Source of the DNA: Pandoraea fibrosis
GTDB taxonomy: Bacteria > Pseudomonadota > Gammaproteobacteria > Burkholderiales > Burkholderiaceae
Assembly (NCBI RefSeq): GCF_000807775.2
Contig: NZ_CP047385.1
Coordinates: 3,844,001-3,908,000, forward strand
Length of the DNA: 64,000 bases
Direction: 5' to 3'
Below are positions 9,494 to 17,673 of this stretch, piece by piece (the first letter of the stretch is position 1; the number at the start of each line of letters is the position of its first letter). A model generated the notes under the pieces. It was not told the DNA's origin. It made no database searches and worked only from the letters and a program-made list of their open reading frames with translations. The translations under genes were made by a program, and so were the position numbers.

Positions 9494-10543
9494 ATGAAAA
9501 AAGTCCTGATTCTCGGTGTCAACGGGTTCATCGGCCACCATCTGTCGAAGCGCATCCTGGAGACGACCGACTGGGAAGTTTATGGCATGGACATGCTCAC
9601 GGATCGCCTGGGCGATCTGATCAACCACGAGCGCATGCACTTCTTCGAAGGCGACATCACGATCAACAAGGAATGGGTCGAGTACCACATTCGCAAGTGC
9701 GACGTGATCCTGCCGCTGGTCGCCATCGCCACCCCGGCCACCTACGTGAAGGCGCCGCTGCGCGTGTTCGAACTCGACTTCGAGGCGAACCTGCCGATCG
9801 TGCGCTCGGCCGTGAAGTACGGCAAGCATCTGGTGTTCCCGTCGACCTCCGAGGTCTACGGCATGTGCACCGACGGCGAATTCGACCCGGAAAACTCGCC
9901 GCTGATCTACGGCCCGATCAACAAGCCGCGCTGGATCTACGCCTGCTCGAAGCAGCTCATGGATCGTGTGATCTGGGGCTACGGCATGCAGGAAGGCCTG
10001 AATTTCTCGCTGTTCCGCCCGTTCAACTGGATCGGCGCCGGTCTCGACTCGATCTATACGCCGAAGGAAGGCTCGTCGCGCGTGGTCACGCAGTTCCTCG
10101 GCCACATTGCTCGCGGCGAGAACATCAGCCTGGTCGACGGCGGCAACCAGAAGCGCGCCTTCACCGACATTGACGATGGTATCGACGCCCTGGTGCGCAT
10201 CATCGACAACAAGGACAACGTTGCCAGCGGCAAGATTTACAACATCGGCAACCCGACGAACAACTTCTCGGTGCGCGAGCTGGCCAACATGATGCTCAAG
10301 CTGGCTGCCGAGTACCCCGAGTACGCCGACACGGCCAAGAAGGTTCAACTCGTCGAAACGTCGTCGGGCGCCTACTACGGCAACGGCTATCAGGACGTGC
10401 AGAACCGCGTGCCGAAGATCGAGAACACCATGCAGGAACTCGGCTGGGCGCCGACAACCTCGATGGACGACGCACTGCGCAAGATTTTCGAAGCGTATCG
10501 CGGCCATGTCGCGGAAGCCCGCCGTCTGGTCGAAGGCGAGTAA
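9494..10543 (+). CDS. UDP-glucuronate decarboxylase (ArnA C-domain as separate protein)
   Basis: Extended short-chain dehydrogenase that oxidises and decarboxylates UDP-glucuronate to UDP-4-keto-arabinose, the first committed step of Ara4N synthesis. The 349-residue protein has the NAD motif GVNGFIG (8-14), the catalytic S119 and E120 in STSEVYGMC that correspond to S433/E434 of E. coli ArnA, and the YxxxK pair Y149/K153 in YACSKQLMD. FNWIGAGLDSI and DGGNQKRAFTDIDDGI are typical of the ArnA C-domain. ATG 9494 fits the family N-terminus. It ends 180 bp before arnD, with a terminator-like hairpin in that gap. Confidence 0.93.
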   Translation: MKKVLILGVNGFIGHHLSKRILETTDWEVYGMDMLTDRLGDLINHERMHFFEGDITINKEWVEYHIRKCDVILPLVAIATPATYVKAPLRVFELDFEANLPIVRSAVKYGKHLVFPSTSEVYGMCTDGEFDPENSPLIYGPINKPRWIYACSKQLMDRVIWGYGMQEGLNFSLFRPFNWIGAGLDSIYTPKEGSSRVVTQFLGHIARGENISLVDGGNQKRAFTDIDDGIDALVRIIDNKDNVASGKIYNIGNPTNNFSVRELANMMLKLAAEYPEYADTAKKVQLVETSSGAYYGNGYQDVQNRVPKIENTMQELGWAPTTSMDDALRKIFEAYRGHVAEARRLVEGE

Positions 10544-10618
10544 GCGCGTCAGCGAATTACGAGTCACGGTGCAAGGCGCCGGCCCGCGTTTTCGGATGGC
10601 GAGCTGCCCGCAGCACTG

Positions 10619-10654
10619 AACGCCCGGTGCGCCCTCGGCGCATCGGGCGTTTTT
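10619..10654 (+). terminator. Terminator-like hairpin inside the arn cluster
   Basis: AACGCCCG (10619-10626) pairs with CGGGCGTT (10644-10651), with a further GTGCGCC/GGCGCAT inner stem around a CTC loop, followed by TTTT. It has the form of an intrinsic terminator between the decarboxylase gene and arnD, so arnD may be attenuated or separately transcribed. Confidence 0.6.
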
Positions 10655-10725
10655 GACTCGACATTTTTCATTCGACATTCGAGGTATTGCACGAAGCGTG
10701 TGCGGTCCTCCACTCAAGGGCGGCT

Positions 10726-11631
10726 ATGGCCAAGATTGTCCTGAAGATCGACGTCGACACCCTGCGCGGTACGCGCGAAGGCGTGCCCAACCTGCTCGAC
10801 GCGCTAGCCGAGCACGAGGCGCAAGCGACGTTCCTGTTCAGCCTCGGGCCGGATCACACCGGCTGGGCGCTCAAACGCGTCTTCCGCCCCGGTTTTCTGA
10901 AGAAAGTTTCACGTACCTCGGTCGTTGAACACTACGGCTTCAAGACGCTCATGTACGGCACCCTGCTCCCCGGCCCGGACATCGGGCGGCGCGCCGCCGA
11001 CGTGATGCGCACCGTGCAGGCGGCCGGCCACGAGACCGGTATCCACACCTGGGACCACACCTACTGGCAGGACAACGTGCGCACGCGCGACGCCGCGTGG
11101 ACGCAGCGCCAGATGTCGCAGGCCCATGCGCGCTTCACGCAGATCTTCGGCGCGCCACCGCTCACTCACGGCGCCGCCGGCTGGCAAATGAACAACGACG
11201 CCTTCCGACAGATCGACGCCTGGGGCATGAAGTACGCCTCGGATGGGCGCGGCACGGCGCCGCACTACCCGATCGTCGACGGTGTTCGACTCAAGCATGT
11301 CCAGATGCCGACGACGCTGCCCACGGTAGACGAGTTGCTCGGCATCGACGGCCGCGACATCCACGGCGTGGCCGAGCACCTGCTTGCCCTGACCCGCGAT
11401 CCGGCGCAACATCACGTGTTCACGCTTCACGCAGAACTTGAAGGCCAGAAGCTGGCCCCGTTGTTCCGTCAATTGCTGGCCGGATGGCGTCGTCAAGGGC
11501 ACGATCTGGTGACGATGGGCCAGTACTACGAGACGCTCGATCTCGCCTCGCTGCCGGCGCATCCCGTCGTGTGGGGCGAAATTCCGGGCCGCTCAGGCGA
11601 TCTGATTCTCGAGGGCGAGGCGGCGGGCTGA
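10726..11631 (+). CDS. arnD: Undecaprenyl-phosphate Ara4FN deformylase
   Basis: Polysaccharide-deacetylase-family enzyme that removes the formyl group from undecaprenyl phosphate-Ara4FN, which lets the lipid be flipped and used by ArnT. The 301-residue protein begins MAKIVLKIDVDTLRGTREG with the catalytic and metal aspartates of the NodB fold, carries the metal-binding histidines in GIHTWDHTYWQDN (about 105-117) and ends with a MGQYYETL-like block. ATG 10726 is preceded by AAGGG at a proper distance; an upstream TTG would add 13 unconserved residues. It closes the Ara4N pathway in this cluster. Confidence 0.93.
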   Translation: MAKIVLKIDVDTLRGTREGVPNLLDALAEHEAQATFLFSLGPDHTGWALKRVFRPGFLKKVSRTSVVEHYGFKTLMYGTLLPGPDIGRRAADVMRTVQAAGHETGIHTWDHTYWQDNVRTRDAAWTQRQMSQAHARFTQIFGAPPLTHGAAGWQMNNDAFRQIDAWGMKYASDGRGTAPHYPIVDGVRLKHVQMPTTLPTVDELLGIDGRDIHGVAEHLLALTRDPAQHHVFTLHAELEGQKLAPLFRQLLAGWRRQGHDLVTMGQYYETLDLASLPAHPVVWGEIPGRSGDLILEGEAAG

Positions 11632-11712
11632 ATCGGTTTGTCCGTCAGCCTGTTTGCCCGCTTCGATCCACTTCCCCGTTCCGGCCTCGCAAGGCCACCC
11701 AAGGAGACCAAA

Positions 11713-12174
11713 GTGACGGTAGCCATCGACACTCCCGTGCCCGATTTCACCGCACCGGCCACTGGCGGCGATTTTTCGCTCAAGGCGCATCGCGGCCAGA
11801 AGGTAGTGATCTACTTCTACCCGAAGGACAACACCCCTGGCTGCACCACGGAAGGCATGAATTTCCGCGACAGCTACGATCAGTTCCAGGCTGCCGGCGC
11901 GCAGATCATCGGCGTATCGCGCGACAGTCTGCGCTCGCATGAAAACTTTCAGCGAAAGCTCGAACTGCCCTTCCCGCTGATCTCGGACGGCGACGAAGCC
12001 GTCTGCAAGTTGTTCGGTGTCATCAAGTTGAAAAAACTGTATGGCAAGGAACATATGGGTATCGAGCGAAGCACCTTCCTGATCGACGAAAAGGGCGTGT
12101 TGCGCAAGGAATGGCGCGGCGTGCGCGTGCCCGATCACGTGGCTGAAGTCCTGGCTGCCGTACAGGCGCTCTGA
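11713..12174 (+). CDS. bcp: Thiol peroxidase, BCP/PrxQ-type peroxiredoxin
   Basis: Cytoplasmic thioredoxin-dependent reduction of peroxides. The 153-residue protein has the peroxidatic motif FYPKDNTPGCTTEG with C44. The resolving cysteine often found five residues later in PrxQ proteins is missing (CTTEGM); the only other cysteine is C98 (DEAVCKLFG). It is therefore either a 1-Cys type or uses C98 in an atypical 2-Cys scheme. GTG 11713 is chosen because AAGGAG stands six bases upstream; an upstream in-frame ATG would add an unconserved leader. It follows arnD by 81 bp, and a strong terminator is found after it. Confidence 0.9.
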   Translation: MTVAIDTPVPDFTAPATGGDFSLKAHRGQKVVIYFYPKDNTPGCTTEGMNFRDSYDQFQAAGAQIIGVSRDSLRSHENFQRKLELPFPLISDGDEAVCKLFGVIKLKKLYGKEHMGIERSTFLIDEKGVLRKEWRGVRVPDHVAEVLAAVQAL

Positions 12175-12231
12175 CCACCGGCCGGCATGCGTAATGCCGC
12201 GCAGGAATCGAGTGCTGGACATCGCCGGCGA

Positions 12232-12258
12232 ACCGGTGCGAGCGCTATGCGCACCGGT
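12232..12258. repeat. Inverted repeat after bcp
   Basis: ACCGGTGCG (12232-12240) and CGCACCGGT (12250-12258) form a perfect 9-bp stem with a 9-nt loop that itself contains AGCGCT. There is no T-run after it. With the terminator at 12399 it is the only structure I see in the 12175-12507 gap. Confidence 0.5.
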
Positions 12259-12398
12259 GTTGCGAACAGGCCGATCGCCACCGCCGGTGAGGACATTCGA
12301 CGCTATACAAGTACGGCAAGAGACGTTATAGTCGGCCGTAATGATCAAGCGCATTGAACGAGACTATTGCAGGCGTCGCCACGGCGGCGCCTTCAGCC

Positions 12399-12437
12399 AA
12401 GCCGCCTCTCCGGTGCGTCCGGGCAGGCGGCTTTTTT
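12399..12437 (+). terminator. Intrinsic terminator downstream of bcp
   Basis: AAGCCGCCT (12399-12407) pairs with AGGCGGCTT (12425-12433), followed by a run of T. It separates bcp from phoH, so phoH should have its own promoter in the short stretch to 12508. Confidence 0.75.
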
Positions 12438-12507
12438 GTTGCCGGGACGTGTGGTATCGCTGTCTGTCCTGGCCGAGTAGTGTTGTGTTTTCTTGAACGG
12501 GAAATCT

Positions 12508-14244
12508 ATGCCATTGCCATCGGCGCCGACCAAACCGGGCACGCTGCTTGCCCCGGAACAATTCCCCACTCGCCTCAAACCTTCGCGCACGGAGGCCAAG
12601 AAACCGATCCCCTCATCTGAACAACACGCCCTGGGCGAGACGTCCGGTGCGGCTGGCACGGCCGAGTTGAAGGTCGTCCCCAAAACAGGTCCCGCGACGC
12701 AGACTGCACCACAGCCGTCGCCCGCAGCACGCTCGCCCCAATCGCCCCCGTCCGCCGACTCGACCGGCGCAACCCCGTCTCTCAAAGCCGTGAAATCGAC
12801 GGCGACGAGCGGTGGTTCGAAGCGTGCCCGCAACAAGGACCAGGAACCCGCCAAGCTCTTCGTGCTCGACACGAACGTGCTCATGCACGACCCGAGTAGC
12901 CTGTTCCGCTTCGAAGAGCACGACGTCTATCTCCCGATGATGACGTTGGAGGAACTCGACAACCACAAGAAGGGTATGTCGGAAGTGGCGCGCAACGCGC
13001 GTCAGGTGAGCCGTACCCTCGACGGGCTGGTCGCGGAAAGCGGCACGAAGTCGATGGCCGAGGGAATTCCGCTCTCGCGGCTCGGCAACAAGGACGCCAC
13101 GGGCAGCCTGTACTTCCAGACGGACCTCACCGACGTACCCCCGCTCGAAGGATTGCCGCAAGGCAAGGCCGACAACCAGATTCTGGGCGTCGTGCGGGCG
13201 TTGCAGGACAAGTTCCGCGATCGTCAGGTCGTGCTGGTGTCGAAGGACATCAATATGCGCGTCAAAGCGCATGCGCTCGGCCTGCCTGCGGAAGATTATT
13301 TCAACGACAAGGTGCTCGAGGACAGCGATCTGCTGTACTCGGGTGTGATGGCACTGCCGCCGGACTTCTGGACGAAGCACGGCAAGGGCATGGAGAGCTG
13401 GCAGGACAACCGTACCGGCACCACGTTCTATCGCATCACCGGCCCGCTGTGCATGAATTTCCTCATCAATCAGTTCGTCTATCTCGAGACGAACAACGGT
13501 GAGGCGCCGTTCTACGCGCAGGTTCGCGAGATCAACGGCAAGACGGCGCTGCTGCAGACGCTGCGCGACTATGGGCACCACAAGAACAATGTGTGGGGCA
13601 TCACGGCGCGCAACCGCGAGCAGAACTTCGCGCTCAACCTGCTGATGAATCCCGAAGTCGACTTCATCACGTTGCTTGGCCAGGCCGGTACCGGCAAGAC
13701 ACTGCTCGCCCTTGCCGCAGGTCTGGCGCAAACGCTCGACGAGAAGCGCTACAACGAAATCATCATCACGCGCGCGACCGTGCCCGTCGGTGAAGATATC
13801 GGCTTCCTGCCGGGCACCGAGGAAGAGAAGATGCAACCGTGGATGGGCGCATTCGACGACAACCTCGAAGTGCTGCAGAAGACGGACGATTCGGCCGGTG
13901 AATGGGGCCGTGCCGCCACGCAGGAACTGATTCGCTCGCGACTCAAGGTCAAGAGCATGAACTTCATGCGCGGGCGCACGTTCGTGAACAAGTTCGTCAT
14001 CATCGACGAGGCGCAGAACCTGACGCCGAAACAGATGAAGACGCTCGTCACACGCGCAGGTCCGGGGACCAAGCTGATCTGTCTGGGCAACATTGCGCAG
14101 ATCGATACGCCGTACCTGACCGAAGGCAGCTCAGGCCTCACCTACGTGGTGGATCGTTTCAAGGGCTGGGGGCACAGCGGACACGTCACGCTCGCGCGCG
14201 GCGAACGCTCACGTTTGGCCGACTACGCCGGGGAAATTCTCTGA
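12508..14244 (+). CDS. PhoH family protein with N-terminal PIN domain
   Basis: PIN-PhoH protein: a predicted ribonuclease domain fused to an RNA-stimulated ATPase of helicase-like fold. The 578-residue protein has a low-complexity Pro/Ser/Ala leader (1-110), the PIN domain from KLFVLDTNVLMHDP (about 115) with acidic residues in EELDNHKKG and SKDINMR, and a C-terminal PhoH ATPase with Walker A GQAGTGKT (391-398), RATVPVGEDIGFLPGTEEEK, Walker B FVIIDEAQNLTP and GNIAQIDTPYL. I start at ATG 12508, preceded by a weak GAACGGGA. PhoH-type proteins are linked to RNA metabolism under stress; a phosphate-starvation role here is only by name. Confidence 0.9.
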   Translation: MPLPSAPTKPGTLLAPEQFPTRLKPSRTEAKKPIPSSEQHALGETSGAAGTAELKVVPKTGPATQTAPQPSPAARSPQSPPSADSTGATPSLKAVKSTATSGGSKRARNKDQEPAKLFVLDTNVLMHDPSSLFRFEEHDVYLPMMTLEELDNHKKGMSEVARNARQVSRTLDGLVAESGTKSMAEGIPLSRLGNKDATGSLYFQTDLTDVPPLEGLPQGKADNQILGVVRALQDKFRDRQVVLVSKDINMRVKAHALGLPAEDYFNDKVLEDSDLLYSGVMALPPDFWTKHGKGMESWQDNRTGTTFYRITGPLCMNFLINQFVYLETNNGEAPFYAQVREINGKTALLQTLRDYGHHKNNVWGITARNREQNFALNLLMNPEVDFITLLGQAGTGKTLLALAAGLAQTLDEKRYNEIIITRATVPVGEDIGFLPGTEEEKMQPWMGAFDDNLEVLQKTDDSAGEWGRAATQELIRSRLKVKSMNFMRGRTFVNKFVIIDEAQNLTPKQMKTLVTRAGPGTKLICLGNIAQIDTPYLTEGSSGLTYVVDRFKGWGHSGHVTLARGERSRLADYAGEIL

Positions 14245-14281
14245 CGCTCTCCGGCCAGACCGAGCCTTCAATGCTCATCAC

Positions 14282-14309
14282 GACGGCGCCTTCGGGCGCC
14301 GTTTTTTAT
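14282..14309 (+). terminator. Intrinsic terminator downstream of phoH
   Basis: ACGGCGCC and GGCGCCGT form a perfect stem with a TTCG loop at 14282-14301, followed by TTTTTATT. The TTCG tetraloop and T-tract make this a convincing Rho-independent terminator. Confidence 0.85.
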
Positions 14310-14449
14310 TCCCGTCGACGCAGGCAACATGGCCCGTCGATGACAAAATCGCCCGGGAATCCGCGTATTTGTGACATCGATGCCACAGAACATCCGTATT
14401 TCGGCACTTTTGCCATGCATTCGTCCGGCAAGCGTCGTAAACTCGGCGC

Positions 14450-15301
14450 ATGCGAATTCAGCGACCTCTCCGCACGCCTCGCTTTCTGGCTCGCTACGTG
14501 ACGCCCCCGGCAGTCCTGCCGAACGCGCTGTGGCGGTGCGCCGGCGCGTTGACGCTCACGCTGCTGGTCGCAGCCTGTTCGTCCGGCCCGTCTGTCAAAC
14601 AAGGCAGCACTGCAAACTATGGCAACCGCACGCTCGGGCCAGAGCGCAGTGCCGGTCAGGAGGAAATCACGCTCGAAGCGATGAGCCTCGTCGGCATTCC
14701 CTATCGCTACGGCGGCAACACCCCCGATTCCGGTTTCGATTGCAGCGGCCTCGTCCGCTATGTCGTGGCGCGCGCCGCCGGCGTGAATCTGCCGCGCACG
14801 ACGGCCGACATGAGTGGCGTCGGCACACCGCTCGAGCGTGACGATCTCGCCTCGGGCGACCTCATCTTTTTCAATACGACCGGACGCGCCCACTCGCATG
14901 TGGGTATCTATGTCGGTCAGGGGAAGTTCGTGCACGCACCGAACACGGGCGGCACGGTACGTTTGGAGAGTCTGTATGTCCCGTATTGGGCACGCCGGAT
15001 CGATGGCGTTCGGCGCGTAGCCGCCAACAAGGCGCCCGCAGGCAATACGACCTATGTGAATCGCTCTGCGCCCGACACGGTCGCGCAGACGCCGGCAGCA
15101 GCACCGCTAGCGAACGTGCCGATGACCCCAGCAGCATCGGCAACGCCGAGGAACACAGCACCGAACCGGCCGCTCACGGCCGCCACGCCCTCGCCGATGG
15201 ACATGCCTCAGGTCTCGCCGCCGAGCAGCACGGCGAACCTCGCCACGTCGCCCTCGCAGGACGACGATCCCATCGCCCGCTTCGCCAATAGCTCAATGTA
15301 A
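14450..15301 (+). CDS. NlpC/P60 family lipoprotein, probable peptidoglycan endopeptidase
   Basis: Predicted outer-membrane-anchored cell-wall hydrolase cutting peptide stems. The 283-residue precursor has a long N-terminal region and a lipobox LLVAAC with acylated C43. The NlpC/P60 domain spans about 74-180 with catalytic C98 (FDCSGLVRY), H150 (AHSHVGIYVG) and H162 (FVHAPN), a complete triad. The last 100 residues are Ala/Pro/Ser/Thr-rich and probably disordered. ATG 14450 gives a longer signal region than usual (lipobox at 43); a later start is possible but I see none better supported. Its end overlaps the convergent cupin gene by nine bases. Confidence 0.88.
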   Translation: MRIQRPLRTPRFLARYVTPPAVLPNALWRCAGALTLTLLVAACSSGPSVKQGSTANYGNRTLGPERSAGQEEITLEAMSLVGIPYRYGGNTPDSGFDCSGLVRYVVARAAGVNLPRTTADMSGVGTPLERDDLASGDLIFFNTTGRAHSHVGIYVGQGKFVHAPNTGGTVRLESLYVPYWARRIDGVRRVAANKAPAGNTTYVNRSAPDTVAQTPAAAPLANVPMTPAASATPRNTAPNRPLTAATPSPMDMPQVSPPSSTANLATSPSQDDDPIARFANSSM

Positions 15302-15565
15302 GGTCTTTCGGCCAACGAGATACTGCACACCAGCCGGGCCATAACGCTCGGCATGCGCTTCGTTGGCCTTCAGATGGAAGACGTCGCCCTCGTAGTACAC
15401 GCGCTCGCTGTCGCCCACGCGAATGGCGATCTCGCCGAAAAGAATCAGCGCCTTCGCCTCAAAGGGGTGCGCGTGTACGTCGAGATCGCCCGACTCCCTC
15501 GTTACCTTCACCAGCTCCGTAAAGCCCTCCAGAGCCAGTTCTCGCTCGAATGCGTCGCGTTGCAT
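15293..15565 (-). CDS. Small cupin-domain protein
   Basis: A 90-residue single cupin barrel. The metal-ligand region DVHAHPFEAKALILFGEIAIRVG and the second motif VYYEGDVFHLKANEAHAERYGP are clear, so metal binding through the histidines and the glutamate is likely; the substrate is unknown. ATG 15565 follows GGAGG at four bases. It lies 33 bp downstream of a 35-residue micropeptide gene on the same strand, and both follow a Fur-like box, suggesting iron-controlled expression. Its stop overlaps that of the convergent NlpC gene by nine bases. Confidence 0.85.
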   Translation of the reverse strand: MQRDAFERELALEGFTELVKVTRESGDLDVHAHPFEAKALILFGEIAIRVGDSERVYYEGDVFHLKANEAHAERYGPAGVQYLVGRKTLH

Positions 15566-15598
15566 ACGCCCTCCGTATGGGCAGAGTGTCGCCGTGAG

Positions 15599-15706
15599 TC
15601 AGCGCAGATGTGCAAGCAGTGTCGCGGCGCCGCCAATGTTGATTGCCACGCCCATGAGCGCGGCGAGTGGACGGCTACGCAGGGAATGATGGATCAGTGT
15701 GCTCAT
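15599..15706 (-). CDS. Predicted 35-residue membrane micropeptide
   Basis: Short reading frame of 35 codons beginning MSTLIHHSLRSRPL, followed by one hydrophobic segment (ALMGVAINIGGAATLLA, about residues 16-32) and ending LAHLR. The start codon is preceded by GGAGG at five bases, an ideal ribosome binding site. A basic N-terminal part and single helix suggest an inner-membrane peptide with the N-terminus inside. It precedes the cupin gene in the same direction and follows a Fur-like box by about 35 bp. I do not recognise a family; the good translation signals and position are the evidence that it is real. Confidence 0.55.
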   Translation of the reverse strand: MSTLIHHSLRSRPLAALMGVAINIGGAATLLAHLR

Positions 15707-15741
15707 ATTAGCCTCCAACGGGGTTCGATAAAACACTATGA

Positions 15742-15760
15742 CAAAATGATAATCAATCGC
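15742..15760 (-). promoter_or_regulatory. Fur-box-like site
   Basis: The plus-strand core ATGATAATCA (15746-15755) is identical to the centre of the 19-bp Fur consensus, and 14 of 19 positions match overall. It lies 36 bp upstream of the micropeptide start, in the expected promoter zone of the micropeptide-cupin pair, so iron repression is likely. Confidence 0.55.
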
Positions 15761-15833
15761 AATTAACTATTGAAATTGATTTTCCCCATGATGGCGATAT
15801 GCCATAGCAATGCCGGCATCCCGAGGCGAGGAC

Positions 15834-15861
15834 AAAAAAAGCGGCCGAAGCCGCTTTTTTC
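15834..15861. terminator. Bidirectional intrinsic terminator after the phosphate transporter
   Basis: AAGCGGC and GCCGCTT pair around a CGAA loop, flanked by A-run on one side and T-run on the other, so it can end transcription from either strand. It lies 48 bp past the pit stop on the minus strand. Confidence 0.85.
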
Positions 15862-15908
15862 ATGTTGCCGGGCACATATGCCGTCGTGACGACGGCACAG
15901 CAAAGGCA

Positions 15909-16919
15909 TCACAGGATCTGCTTGCCCACCCACCAGGCGATCGCGGCGATGAACGCCGAGGCCGGGATCGTCAACACCCATGCCCAGACGATATTGCCTG
16001 CCACGCCCCAGCGCACGGCAGAGAGCTTGCGTGTGGCGCCCACGCCCACGATGGCCCCGGTAATCGTGTGCGTGGTCGAGACCGGCACGCCAAGCCACGA
16101 GGCGAAGAACAGCGTGAACGCCCCACCCGTTTCGGCACAGAATCCCCCCACCGGTTTGAGCTTGGTGATCTTCTGCCCCATCGTGCGCACGATACGCCAG
16201 CCACCGAACATGGTGCCCAGACCGATCGCCAGATAGCAGCCCACGATCACCCACAGCGGCGGCTCAGCCGCTTCCTGCGGCCACATACCCGCAGCGATCA
16301 ACAGCATCCAGATGATGCCGATGGTCTTTTGGGCGTCGTTACCGCCATGCCCCAGGCTGTACATACCGGCCGACACCAGTTGCAGGCGACGGAACCAGCG
16401 ATCCACACGGGCGGGTGGCGTTCGGAAGAACAGCCATGACACCAGCAGCATGAAGAACGAGCCGAGCACGAACCCGAGCAGTGGCGAGATGAAAATGAAC
16501 GCCACGGTTTGCAGCAGACCGCTCGCAACGAGCGACCCCGTGCCCGCCTTGGCCACTGCGGCGCCGACCAGGCCACCGATCAGCGCATGCGACGAACTCG
16601 AGGGAATGCCGTAGTACCAGGTGATGATGTTCCACGCGATAGCGCCCACGAGCGCGCCAAAGATCACGTAGTGATCGACGATCTCGGGGTGCACCGTGCC
16701 CTTGCCCACCGTCGCCGCGACTTTCAGGTGAAAGACGAACAACGCGATGACGTTGAACATGGCGGCGAAAGCCACCGCCTGGTGCGGCTTGAGCACGCCC
16801 GTCGAGACCACCGTAGCGATCGAGTTGGCGGCGTCGTGAAAGCCGTTCATGAAGTCGAACAAGAGCGCCAGAGCGATCAATAGTCCGATCAGCCAAAGGC
16901 TGATGTGCAACGTTGCCAT
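15909..16919 (-). CDS. pit: Low-affinity inorganic phosphate transporter, Pit family
   Basis: Proton-coupled uptake of metal-phosphate across the inner membrane. The 336-residue protein has about ten helices and both copies of the PiT signature: GFHDAANSIATVVSTG (about residue 27-42, first half) and SLGHGGNDAQKTIGII (second half). I start at ATG 16919, which gives MATLHISLWLIGLLIALALL and has GGAG eight bases upstream; a longer frame would add 18 hydrophilic residues. It follows the DUF47 gene by 13 bp in the same direction; this pairing is common and the DUF47 protein is thought to modulate the transporter. Confidence 0.93.
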   Translation of the reverse strand: MATLHISLWLIGLLIALALLFDFMNGFHDAANSIATVVSTGVLKPHQAVAFAAMFNVIALFVFHLKVAATVGKGTVHPEIVDHYVIFGALVGAIAWNIITWYYGIPSSSSHALIGGLVGAAVAKAGTGSLVASGLLQTVAFIFISPLLGFVLGSFFMLLVSWLFFRTPPARVDRWFRRLQLVSAGMYSLGHGGNDAQKTIGIIWMLLIAAGMWPQEAAEPPLWVIVGCYLAIGLGTMFGGWRIVRTMGQKITKLKPVGGFCAETGGAFTLFFASWLGVPVSTTHTITGAIVGVGATRKLSAVRWGVAGNIVWAWVLTIPASAFIAAIAWWVGKQIL

Positions 16920-16932
16920 CGAAAGTCTCCGC

Positions 16933-17559
16933 TCAGGCGTTTTCCAGCACAATGCCTTCGATGATGTTGGCAACGTCCTCGCACTTATCGGTCACCGATT
17001 CGAGCAACTCGGACACAGCCTTCTGCTTGATCAGCTCTTTCACGTCGGATTCTTCGCGGAACAGCTTCGACAGCGATGCGCGCAGCAGGCGATCGGCCTC
17101 CGACTCGAGACCGTCGATCTCTTCGCAGAGCTTCAGAATGTCGCGGGCACGATCCATATCGTTGAGCAGCGCCACGGTGCTTTGCACGCGCTCGCAGCAC
17201 TTCACGCAGATCTCGCCGAGCGTACGCGCTTCGCTGGGTACGCTCTTGACGTCGTACATCCACACGGCCGTCGCCACGTCTTCCATCAGATCCAGGATGT
17301 CGTCCATCGTGCTGATCAACTTATGGATCTCATCGCGATCGAAAGGCGTGATGAACGTCTTGTGCATCAGATCGATGGTCTCGTGCGTGATGCGATCCGC
17401 TTTCTTCTCGTTGTTCTGCACTGCAACGGTACGTGCCTCGGCATTGGGCAGATCGTTGAGCATGGCAGACAGTTCGCGACTGCCGGCAACCATGCACGCC
17501 GCGTGCTGGTTGAACAGCTCAAAGAACTTGCCCTCGGTGGGCATGAAGCGACCGAACAT
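16933..17559 (-). CDS. DUF47 / PhoU-like phosphate transport accessory protein
   Basis: A 208-residue all-helical PhoU-like protein starting MFGRFMPTEGKFFELFNQHA. Acidic metal-binding helix motifs are visible: EKKADRITHETIDLMH and FDRDEIHKLISTMDDILDLMEDVA in the first bundle, and EIDGLESEADRLLR in the second. Family members sit with Pit transporters and probably regulate them, but the mechanism is not settled. First gene of a two-gene operon with pit (13 bp gap). The length is typical for the family. Confidence 0.9.
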   Translation of the reverse strand: MFGRFMPTEGKFFELFNQHAACMVAGSRELSAMLNDLPNAEARTVAVQNNEKKADRITHETIDLMHKTFITPFDRDEIHKLISTMDDILDLMEDVATAVWMYDVKSVPSEARTLGEICVKCCERVQSTVALLNDMDRARDILKLCEEIDGLESEADRLLRASLSKLFREESDVKELIKQKAVSELLESVTDKCEDVANIIEGIVLENA

Positions 17560-17673
17560 TATTGGAAAACTCCGGGTATTGAAAGGGGACGGGTCGACAC
17601 AAAAACGTCACATTCTACCTCGTTAGGGGCGCGCGTCACCGCACGCCCTTACTAATAGGCGGAAATCAATGCA

